Below, one piece after another: positions 18,619-25,800 of a stretch of DNA of 32,899 nucleotides. The position numbers were made by a program, and so were the translations under genes. The notes under the pieces were generated by a model. The model saw only the letters and a list, made by a program, of their open reading frames with translations, did no database searches and was not told the origin of the DNA. Source of the stretch: a virus. Location: positions 1 to 32,899 of the IMG/VR virus record IMGVR_UViG_3300046011_003454. One strand, 5' to 3'. The first letter of the stretch is position 1; each line of letters opens with the position of its first letter.

Positions 18619-19365
18619 ATGAACGTGCTTGATCTTTTTTCCGGCATTGGTGGATTCTCCCTTGGGCTCGAAAGGGCGGGGATGAAGACGGTTGCATTTT
18701 GTGAGATTGACAAGAAGGCGCAACTTGTGCTGAAGAAGCACTGGCCTGAAGTTCCGATCTTTGAAGATGTGTCAAGGCTCAAGAAGGAGGATATCAATGA
18801 GCAAGTTGACGTTATTTGTGGAGGATTCCCCTGCCAAGACATCAGTCTTGCAGGAAGAGGGGAGGGACTTGATGGAAAGCGAAGCGGACTCTGGTTTGAG
18901 TTCCACAGGCTCATCAAGGAAATCAGGCCGCGCTACGCGATCATCGAAAACGTCTCAGCCCTTCGCTCTCGCGGATTGGAAGAAGTGCTCAGGGGGATCT
19001 CTGAGATCGGGTACGATGCGGAATGGCATTGTATACCCGCTTCCGCCGTTGGTGCCCCTCACCAAAGGGACAGGATATGGATCGTTGCCTACATTGGCGG
19101 CTCGGGAGGGGAGGGATTGGTCGCAAGCACAGATATTGGCAAGGCTAGACAAGGGTGGGTGCGTTGCGAGAAGAATTTGTTCTACATCTCAAGCTCTCCG
19201 TTCCAGTCAGGAGATCGTTGGCCTACACCCCTCATTCGGAGAATGGATGATGGGATTCCCAATAGGGTGGACAGACTTAAACAACTCGGAAACGCCGTAG
19301 TACCGCAAATACCAGAACTAATCGGCACCGCAATTATGAATGCTGAAAGGTTGAAAAAAGCATGA
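18619..19365 (+). CDS. DNA cytosine-C5 methyltransferase
   Basis: The 248-residue enzyme has the main C5 motifs: I, LDLFSGIGGFSLGLE (4-18); IV, GGFPCQDIS with nucleophile C72; VI, IIENVSAL (108-115); VIII, HQRDRIWIVA (148-157); and X, LGNAVVPQIPELIG (223-236). The target-recognition region between VIII and the end is only about 50 residues, much shorter than in HaeIII-type enzymes. ATG at 18619 follows CGGAGG. No cognate restriction enzyme is evident, so host-restriction evasion or regulation is likely. A second gene is nested inside it in the +1 frame. Confidence 0.93.
   Translation: MNVLDLFSGIGGFSLGLERAGMKTVAFCEIDKKAQLVLKKHWPEVPIFEDVSRLKKEDINEQVDVICGGFPCQDISLAGRGEGLDGKRSGLWFEFHRLIKEIRPRYAIIENVSALRSRGLEEVLRGISEIGYDAEWHCIPASAVGAPHQRDRIWIVAYIGGSGGEGLVASTDIGKARQGWVRCEKNLFYISSSPFQSGDRWPTPLIRRMDDGIPNRVDRLKQLGNAVVPQIPELIGTAIMNAERLKKA
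18797..19300 (+). CDS. Nested +1-frame protein inside the C5 methyltransferase gene
   Basis: The 167-residue frame lies wholly inside the methyltransferase gene. AAGGAGG (18784-18790) sits exactly six bases before its ATG. The protein starts MSKLTLFVEDSPAKTSVLQE, has LRSGTMRNGIVYPLPPLVPL and SLPTLAAREGRDWS, and ends LHPSFGEWMMGFPIGWTDLN-NSETP. These blocks match a phage family I recognise (EDSPAKTS ... SGTxRxGxxYxLPPLVPxT ... LPTP ... LNPxFxEWxMGFPxGWTDL), usually unlabelled or called methyltransferase-associated. SPAKTS is the +1 reading of the catalytic CQDIS codons, and GFPIGWTDL of the GIPNRVDRL codons. Function is unknown; it may partner the methyltransferase. Confidence 0.7.
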   Translation: MSKLTLFVEDSPAKTSVLQEEGRDLMESEADSGLSSTGSSRKSGRATRSSKTSQPFALADWKKCSGGSLRSGTMRNGIVYPLPPLVPLTKGTGYGSLPTLAAREGRDWSQAQILARLDKGGCVARRICSTSQALRSSQEIVGLHPSFGEWMMGFPIGWTDLNNSETP

Positions 19366-19934
19366 CTCTCGAACCAAGACTTGATCCCGACGAGATAGAA
19401 TATCTCAAGCAGTTCGTTTCGGAAACCCTAAATGGAAACCCCGAAACGCAGATGACCGAGTGGGGAAGCGGCGGGAGCACACTGATGTTCCTGCCATACT
19501 TTTCTTCCGGCACATTGATATCAATCGAGCACAACCCCGAGTGGTATGACAAGGTGATGAAGGCGGTGGGCGAAGCGAACTTGCCGGACAAGGTCGCCGA
19601 GAACTTCGTGTATTGTTACCAACCACCATCCGTCGACATCCGCTTCTACGGATACGGGGTTCCATTCGAGGAGAACCCATGCTTTGCGGCACGGTACATA
19701 GACCCCGGCCTGAAGTACAAGAACATCTTTGACTCCGACATATACTTCGTTGATGGAATATGCCGTGGGGCAGTGCTGGCCACGATCATTGCAAAAGCAA
19801 AGAAGCGCGGGGCAACGGTTTTTATCCACGACTACTACGGCCCCGAGCAAAGAGGGCAATGGTATCAATGGGCGTCCAGCCTATACAGCAGCGTTCATCA
19901 GGTGGGGTCTACGCTGGCGAGGCTTTACATATGA
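19362..19934 (+). CDS. Class I SAM-dependent methyltransferase-like protein
   Basis: The 190-residue product shows a Rossmann methyltransferase layout: QMTEWGSGGSTLMFLPYF (SAM-binding glycine loop, about 30-47), ISIEHNPEWYDKVM (acidic residue after strand 2), IYFVDGICRGAVLATII (motif with Asp) and ATVFIHDYYG. It resembles the small O-methyltransferase-like proteins found near sugar genes. The ATG overlaps the C5 methyltransferase end (ATGA), so the two are co-translated. Substrate is unknown. Confidence 0.72.
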   Translation: MTLEPRLDPDEIEYLKQFVSETLNGNPETQMTEWGSGGSTLMFLPYFSSGTLISIEHNPEWYDKVMKAVGEANLPDKVAENFVYCYQPPSVDIRFYGYGVPFEENPCFAARYIDPGLKYKNIFDSDIYFVDGICRGAVLATIIAKAKKRGATVFIHDYYGPEQRGQWYQWASSLYSSVHQVGSTLARLYI

Positions 19935-20176
19935 GCAGATACTTCATCGAGGTTGCGGACATCGTTGACAACGACGATGGTTCCGCAAAAATATCTATCG
20001 ACATGAGCCATGATGCAATGAGGGCCTTTGCCGCTGTTGGCATCCACAAGGCGCTCATGGACATGGCAGCAGTTGTTGAAAAGGAGCCGGATTTATATGG
20101 ACATATTGACACCCAAGGGGCAAGCGACGGTCGAACAGGAGCAGTTGGCTCTGACTATGTTCCGGGAAAGGTTTAA
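19931..20176 (+). CDS. Hypothetical protein, 81 residues
   Basis: It starts MSRYFIEVADIVDNDDGSAK, then ISIDMSHDAMRAFAAVGIHK and LMDMAAVVEKEPDLYG. It overlaps the end of the previous gene by four bases and the start of the next by 80. A small α/β domain is likely. I do not recognise the family. Confidence 0.65.
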   Translation: MSRYFIEVADIVDNDDGSAKISIDMSHDAMRAFAAVGIHKALMDMAAVVEKEPDLYGHIDTQGASDGRTGAVGSDYVPGKV

Positions 20177-20576
20177 GCACGTCGAGTTTATTGAAACCCC
20201 GAAGCATGAGCCAGCCGACATTGACGGCTTCGTTGTCGCCAACGACGTGATCAGTTGCGGCGTTGAGGTCAAGTGCCGGAACATGACGGCAAGTGAACTC
20301 AAGAATCAGTTTGGCAATAGGTGGCTTATAACCGCTGACAAGCTGGAACGCGGCATGAAGGTGTCTCGCGCTCTGTGTGTGCCGTTTCGGGGTTTCCTGT
20401 ATCTAGTGCCTGACAAGATGCTTTTGATTGTTCCGATTTGGGATCCCGCCAAGGGATGGAATCCGAACATAGACCATGAATACACAGAGACTCAGGCGAC
20501 TGTTAACGGCGGCACGGCTCGGCGTTTAAATGCCTATGTGGACGTGAGCGGTGCCACAGTTATTGCGGAACTCTAG
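20097..20576 (+). CDS. Putative PD-(D/E)XK endonuclease
   Basis: The 159-residue protein has the core HEPADIDGFVVANDVISC followed by GVEVKCRNMT: an Asp (D41 or D43), then E57-x-K59, as in restriction-type nucleases. The rest is β-rich (LYLVPDKMLLIVPIWDPAKG). I chose ATG at 20097 with GGAG ten bases upstream; it overlaps the previous gene by 80 bases. It may be a structure-specific or recombination nuclease. No VRR-NUC signature is clear. Confidence 0.65.
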   Translation: MDILTPKGQATVEQEQLALTMFRERFKHVEFIETPKHEPADIDGFVVANDVISCGVEVKCRNMTASELKNQFGNRWLITADKLERGMKVSRALCVPFRGFLYLVPDKMLLIVPIWDPAKGWNPNIDHEYTETQATVNGGTARRLNAYVDVSGATVIAEL

Positions 20577-20844
20577 GCTACGCAGCAAGAAGCACCTAGC
20601 CAAGGTCCGGTCCTACGGCTGCTGCATTTGCAAGAACCCCGTGGCGGATGCCCACCACCTGAGATCTGAGGGGCATCTCGCTTCGGCAGCCCTCAAGAAC
20701 GGAGACGACTTCACCATACCATTGTGCCGGAAACACCACGATGAGCTTCATGCTTTCGGGGATGAAAATTTATACTTGTCAATGCACGGTATTGATGCTA
20801 AGTTAATTCTCGCCGCGATAAAGGAGGGCAAAGATGAGCTTTAA
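20551..20844 (+). CDS. HNH-like nuclease (DUF968/NinG-like)
   Basis: The 97-residue protein has VRSYGCCICKNPVADAHHLR and FTIPLCRKHHDELHAFGDEN. The order C-x2-C, HH, C-x2-HH-x3-H matches small phage recombination nucleases of the DUF968/NinG/Ref kind. The start is GTG at 20551, inside the 3' end of the preceding nuclease gene. Its location among recombination genes supports a recombination role. Confidence 0.78.
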   Translation: MPQLLRNSRLRSKKHLAKVRSYGCCICKNPVADAHHLRSEGHLASAALKNGDDFTIPLCRKHHDELHAFGDENLYLSMHGIDAKLILAAIKEGKDEL

Positions 20845-21388
20845 GGTTAAGGTACGCGCACTGGTTGAGTACGACGCCGCTGGCGCGTTCGCGCTGGAGC
20901 GCCACGGTGAACAGGATCACGGGTGCCTCAAGATCGGGGATCACCTTCAGGATGTGGTCCGCAATGTTCGTAAGCACTATGATCCTCATGTAAACATTCG
21001 GAGCCCCGAAGAGGTGCTCGCGGCAGCATGGTTACATGACCTCGTGGAGGATACCAGCACAACCTTGGACGAGATCGCCAGCCGATTTGGCGATAGCGTT
21101 GGAGAGGTTGTATCGCTGCTGACCGATAAGAAGGGGCGTAACCGTATGGAGCGCCACCTGAGAACCTACCACATGATTCGCCGCGACCCCGATGCCACAC
21201 TCATCAAGCTGTGTGACCGTCGGCACAACCACGAGCGGTCGATCAAGCACGGCGAGCATTGGATGACGATGTACCGGGACGAGTTCGTGTACTTCAAGTT
21301 CGCGCTCTGGACGCCCGGCAAGTTCGAGAATCTGTGGTCTGAACTAGATGATCAACATGAAGAAATGAAAAGGAAACTGTCATGGTAA
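20834..21388 (+). CDS. HD-domain hydrolase, SpoT/MESH1-like
   Basis: The 184-residue protein has the HD scheme of RelA/SpoT hydrolases. An N-terminal His (ALERHGEQ), H37, AAAWLHDLVEDTSTTLDEIA with the HD pair at 68-69 and ED at 72-73, FGDSVGEVVSLLTDKKGRNR, then ATLIKLCDRRHNHE with the distal Asp at 128. There is no synthetase, TGS or ACT domain, so it resembles a stand-alone small alarmone hydrolase. It could lower (p)ppGpp in the host. Other nucleotides are possible substrates. GGAGG precedes the ATG. Confidence 0.8.
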   Translation: MSFKVKVRALVEYDAAGAFALERHGEQDHGCLKIGDHLQDVVRNVRKHYDPHVNIRSPEEVLAAAWLHDLVEDTSTTLDEIASRFGDSVGEVVSLLTDKKGRNRMERHLRTYHMIRRDPDATLIKLCDRRHNHERSIKHGEHWMTMYRDEFVYFKFALWTPGKFENLWSELDDQHEEMKRKLSW

Positions 21389-21621
21389 AGAGAGACCTGA
21401 AAAAAGAATACCTTGAGTATCACGCAACCCCGGAACAGAAGAAGCGCCGTGCTCAGCGTAACGCCGCCCGCCGCAAGGCGCTGGCCGCTGGCAAGGTGAA
21501 GAAGGGGGACGGCAAGGAGGTTGATCACATCGCGGCACCTCGCAAGGGAAGCCTTGACGGAATAAGGACGCGGGTGACATCAAAGGTCCTTAACAGAAAG
21601 AAGCAGCCGAAGCGGAGTTAG
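21382..21621 (+). CDS. Small basic HNH-like protein
   Basis: The 79-residue protein starts MVKRDLKKEYLEYHATPEQK, then KRRAQRNAARRKALAAGKVK, and has KGDGKEVDHIA and VLNRKKQPKRS. This scheme (basic helix, KGDGKxVxH, C-terminal NR) is one I know from phages and is often called HNH. Here the His/Asn half of the metal motif is degenerate (GSLDGIRTRV). Nuclease activity is doubtful; DNA binding is likely. The ATG overlaps the HD gene's end. Confidence 0.7.
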   Translation: MVKRDLKKEYLEYHATPEQKKRRAQRNAARRKALAAGKVKKGDGKEVDHIAAPRKGSLDGIRTRVTSKVLNRKKQPKRS

Positions 21622-21622
21622 C

Positions 21623-22075
21623 ATGACCGAGTGGGCCAAGAAGAACACCCTGCAATGTGAAGTTGTGAAGATAGCCATGTCGCAGGACAAGAACGGGCAT
21701 GTCCTGAAGCTGGCCATCCACCCAAACGACCTTCCAAAGGATCTAGTGTTGGATCCTCTTGGTTCACGGTATGTTATGGTGCTTGCGCGTCTAAATGATC
21801 AAGACGAAATTATGGCCCCGAAGGAGAAGACAGATGGGGAAAGGGCGGTGGCTTCTGCCAGTCTTATGTGCCGTAATGATCGGTTTGTGGCTTGGCTTGC
21901 TGATCGGGGTTACGCTCGTGATGACACTGAAGATTCCGCCCGTGAAGGGGTTCGAGAATTTTGCTCCGTCAAATCCATCTCCGAGCTGGCCACCAACGAA
22001 GACGCGCGTCGTAAGTTTGTAGGATTGAGAGAAGAGTTTGACCGGGCAGTTAAAAAAGGAGAGGCACCAAAATGA
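21623..22075 (+). CDS. Conserved phage hypothetical protein, 150 residues
   Basis: It starts MTEWAKKNTLQCEVVKIAMS, then QDKNGHVLKLAIHPNDLPKD and RYVMVLARLNDQDEI. The second half has ERAVASASLMCRNDRFVAWL and SVKSISELATNEDARRKFVG. The scheme (QCExxKIAMSQDKxGHxLKLxIHPxDxP ... AGxLCRxxxF ... SxxEL) is a recurring phage family whose function I do not know. It starts one base after the previous stop and overlaps the integrase start (ATGA). Confidence 0.75.
   Translation: MTEWAKKNTLQCEVVKIAMSQDKNGHVLKLAIHPNDLPKDLVLDPLGSRYVMVLARLNDQDEIMAPKEKTDGERAVASASLMCRNDRFVAWLADRGYARDDTEDSAREGVREFCSVKSISELATNEDARRKFVGLREEFDRAVKKGEAPK
21834..22022 (+). CDS. Possible nested membrane protein, 62 residues
   Basis: In another frame of the preceding gene, AAGGAG is followed after seven bases by ATG. 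The product reads MGKGRWLLPVLCAVMIGLWL, then GLLIGVTLVMTLKIPPVKGF: one strong transmembrane segment with a Pro-rich tail (APSNPSPSWPPTK). Nested spanin and holin-like genes are known in phages. It may also be a chance product of the conserved codons beneath it. Confidence 0.35.
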   Translation: MGKGRWLLPVLCAVMIGLWLGLLIGVTLVMTLKIPPVKGFENFAPSNPSPSWPPTKTRVVSL

Positions 22076-22890
22076 CGTTCGAGGAATTGTTCAGGAAATA
22101 TGAAAGGTCGCCGGGGTTTGAAAAGCTCTCGGTCAAATCAAAACAGGCATACATCTATTGCGGCAAACGAATAGCTGCACAGCTTGGAGATATGGATGTG
22201 ACCTCTGTTCGGAGGTCAACCTTCATCAAGATGCAGGGCGACATGAAGGACACACCCGCTTTGGCGAACCTGTTCACGCGGATCGCGTCCATTGCTTTCT
22301 CATATGGCGTGGATCTGGACATCATCAGCGCCAATCCGGTTGCGGGGCTCAAGTCCCTAAAGACAGGGGGCCACGAAAAATGGAACCCCGAAGAGGTCAG
22401 GCAGGTGATTGCATTGAATGATAGGAAGATCTCAACCGCAGTTGCGCTTGCGTGGTACACCGGCCAGCGCGAAGGCGACATCTTGTCGATGCGTTGGTCC
22501 GACTACAAGGACGGCTACATCTCTCTGGCACAGCAGAAGACCGGGCAAGAGATGAAGCTGAAGGTGCATCCCGATCTTGAGGCGTACCTTGATTCTGTGC
22601 GCGGCACGGAGCCTGAGGGGTACTTCATTGTGTCGGGCAAGAATCAGGTGACCGGAGGGTCTTTCCGCGTCACGTTCAGGCGGAAGATGGATTCTATCGG
22701 GATCAAGAAGACATTCCACGGCATCCGCAAGGGCGTGGCGTGTTCTCTTGCCGAGAATGGCAGGTCCGTAAATGAAATAGCCGCCATCCTCGGTCACAAG
22801 ACCATTAGAATGGCGGCGTATTATGCGGATCAGGCCAGTGGAAAAAGGCTGGCTGAGAATGCCGTGAGCAGCATTGTTAGCTGCGTTTAG
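22072..22890 (+). CDS. int: Tyrosine recombinase (integrase)
   Basis: The 272-residue protein has an N-terminal SAM-like core-binding domain and a catalytic domain with all key residues. These are R133 in TGQREGDIL, K156 in QQKTGQEM, H216-x-x-R219 in FHGIRKG, H242 in LGHKT, and the Tyr nucleophile at 250/251 in AAYYAD. It lacks the N-terminal arm-binding domain of lambda integrase and is closer in size to compact phage integrases. The gene ends convergent with the big virion gene, overlapping it by four bases. It marks the phage as temperate or derived from one. Confidence 0.94.
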   Translation: MTFEELFRKYERSPGFEKLSVKSKQAYIYCGKRIAAQLGDMDVTSVRRSTFIKMQGDMKDTPALANLFTRIASIAFSYGVDLDIISANPVAGLKSLKTGGHEKWNPEEVRQVIALNDRKISTAVALAWYTGQREGDILSMRWSDYKDGYISLAQQKTGQEMKLKVHPDLEAYLDSVRGTEPEGYFIVSGKNQVTGGSFRVTFRRKMDSIGIKKTFHGIRKGVACSLAENGRSVNEIAAILGHKTIRMAAYYADQASGKRLAENAVSSIVSCV

Positions 22891-25800
22891 CGGCCAATCT
22901 TCTCGTTGATTTCGGAAACCTTTGAAGCAAGATTGAGGCGGGTCTCGCGGAGCTTCCGCATCGCCTCAAACTTCTCATCTCGTGTCATCTCCTGATCGGC
23001 TGCGATTTGACGCTCTCTTGCGGCAAGCTTGTTTAGACCTTCAACAAGCCTGAACACATACTTCCTGTACGAAAGCACATCACGATTCTCGTCGAGGTAG
23101 TCTTTTACTGCCTCGGCGTCACCAATCTGCTTCAGCCTGCTGAACGACCTGTTGGCTTCATCTACAACGCGGAACAGTTCGTAGGCCTGAGAGACGACCT
23201 TTGGATTGCGGTCCTCTGTGTCAATGAAGAATCGCCGAACAACGGGCATTTCACTGAGGCTTCTTGGCAATCTTTCGGGGCCGACATCAAAATTTTCCAT
23301 AGCAAGAGACGCAGCCTGAGATATATAGGTTCCAAAAGGTCCGGCGTAGCCGCCAATCAGATTGTCGATCACAATTGGGCTTGCGCCCTCGAATCTGCCG
23401 GTCGTCATGTCGTAGAAAATCGGCACACCGCTAATCATCATGGCCAATTGAGACGTTCTGGCGTTGTACTGAAGCTCCGGGGCAAGTCGGGCTTGACCTT
23501 CAGATATCAGAGGGAGGCCGGTATAGAAATCGTGGTTGACAATCACCTCAAGTGCCGGAAGCATGAACTGGGGAATCGGGGTTATACCAAATGTTGAAGC
23601 GAAAGAAGATGTAAACAGAGCCACGTTCTCTCTTGTAGATGCCTCTCCAGTCATGCTCTTGTAGAACTGCTGCGGGAACGTGCTGAACAAGAGACCGGCT
23701 TCAAACGCCTTCGGGACTGCAATGAACTCCCCCTTGAGGCCGAATCCAGAAAGTGGGATCAACAGGTTGGCGTTCTTTACGTAGTCTTCAATTTGCTGAT
23801 AGTCCTCGTCGTCTTCATTGATCATTTCGAGGGCCATTGATATGGCGGCTAGCATACCGCCACGAATCAAGAACTTCTTTCCGAGGTTTGCCTCACTTTC
23901 ACTGCGAGCCTTGCCAATTGCCACGCGGACACCTGCCTGACCCGCTTGATAAAGGACATCAAGACCCTGAATGCGTGCGTTCAAGAACGGGACAAGCTTT
24001 GTCAGTATGGACAGTGTCTGGCTTGCACCGTGACGGCTGAAGTTCATGATCCTGAGCGCCTGCCAAGATGCCTCCGCCTCAGAAAGACCTTTAGCCCGCG
24101 CAGCATCAAACACAGCTATGCGTGTTGCCGCATCTGACATTTCTGATAGGGCACCGAGCCTATTCCAAATCGTGGATGTTGCGGCGACAAGAGCCTGAGA
24201 GCTAGTTATCATGTGTATATTCTTGGGCATCTTGTCGCGGCGAATACGAGCAGCAAGTTCTCTTGGCCCAATCATGGCACGGTCATAGGAGCCAACGATG
24301 CCGCGAGACTGGAGGGCTTGGAAGCTTGCGCCATTACTGTACGCATTAGCAAAACCCTTGACTGTCCCGATGAATGGCAGAATGTCAGCCCCGGATGTGA
24401 TCCAAGCGGCTACCGTATCTCGCATAAGGTTCGCAACCATGAAGCCCGGATCTCTGGTGATCGACTCACGGAGCCAGCCAGTCGGCAGGCCCATAACTTC
24501 CCAGAACCTTCCAACGTTTACACGGTCGTCCGATCCAAGAGCCGTCACAAGCAATGGATCGCTGACTGCGAACCTTCTTTCGACGCCCTTGTCACGATAA
24601 AACATGACCTGATCTTCTTCGCCGCGAGTCCTGTCGGGGTCCTCGCCCGTGCCGAGAGCCCTAGCAACACCCATGCGCTTGGCAAGTTCAAATGATTTTC
24701 TGGTTGCAATATTTTTGGCAATTGCCGAGACCCAGAAATTCATGTTCGTGAGCATCACGTACATTGGGTCATTAACGAGACCGCCAAGCTCCGTGCCCTT
24801 ATACGGACGAAGATTAAATCGGCTCGCTGTCTTTGTCGAAATGTTGGGGCCTTTTACCTCCTCAAACACTTCGTAATAATAGCTGTAGTAATCCATGCGC
24901 TTGGTGAGGTCTGCAAGCTCCTGTTGGCTTATGACCTCAGCCTCGACCGCTGCCTCAAGGAGGCGCTTGTTGAAGCGCTGATACATTTTGTATGCTTCAA
25001 CAATCTCCGGGTAGTTTGTCTCGGTGAACGAGATCGTCTCCCTTACTGCGGCATCTGTCAGCTCCGCCGGTACGCGCTTTCCTTCAGCCTTTAGGCCGAT
25101 TGCCCTCTTGGCTGTTGCGTATAGACGCCATATCTTGCGCTTGTCTTCTTGCTGGCCAGTTTCTGGATTGATTTGCCCCGGCTCAAGCATGACAGAAAAA
25201 ACATTACCGAGATTGTCTGGGCTTTCCCTCGTCTTAATTGTCGAAGAGAGGATATCCCCGGACTGATCTTTTTCAATGTACATTATGCCTTTGTAGGCGA
25301 GATCAACGGCCAGATGACTGGCCCTGTCCTTCATTTCAAGTGCGAAGAGGGAGGAGTAGTCAGCAGACTCAAGCTCGAATCCCTTGCCCTTAATTTCCGA
25401 CTCCATCTTTTCAAGATGGTCGATTACAGTGTTCTTGTCTACCGCAGCCGCCCGACCAATCAATCCGGCACGGGTCCACTTGCCGATTTTCACGTCCCCA
25501 TACAAAGGACTTTTGAACACGCGATCAGTTGGGGTTTCCGAAAGGAAGAAGTCGAAGACCATATCCTTGAACGATTTCTGTGGTGCCGGGGCGTAAAGCT
25601 TTTCGTTCATCGCCTCCAGATTTGCGGGAAGCGGGGCTGCCGAAACTCTTACATCAGTTTTGATTGTTGGCTCTGCGGCTCCTTCATCGACCTGAGTTTC
25701 CACCACGGGGGCTGCTTCGCGACTTCCAACCTCTCCCGACTCAATGCGACGGAATACCTGCGTCTGTGCATCAGACTTCAAAACCCCGAAGATGCGACGG

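Noticed and set aside
18435-18917. Minus-strand frame of 160 codons opposite the methyltransferase start
   Set aside because: Low-complexity Ser/Pro composition and no ribosome binding site, unlike the plus-strand nested frame.
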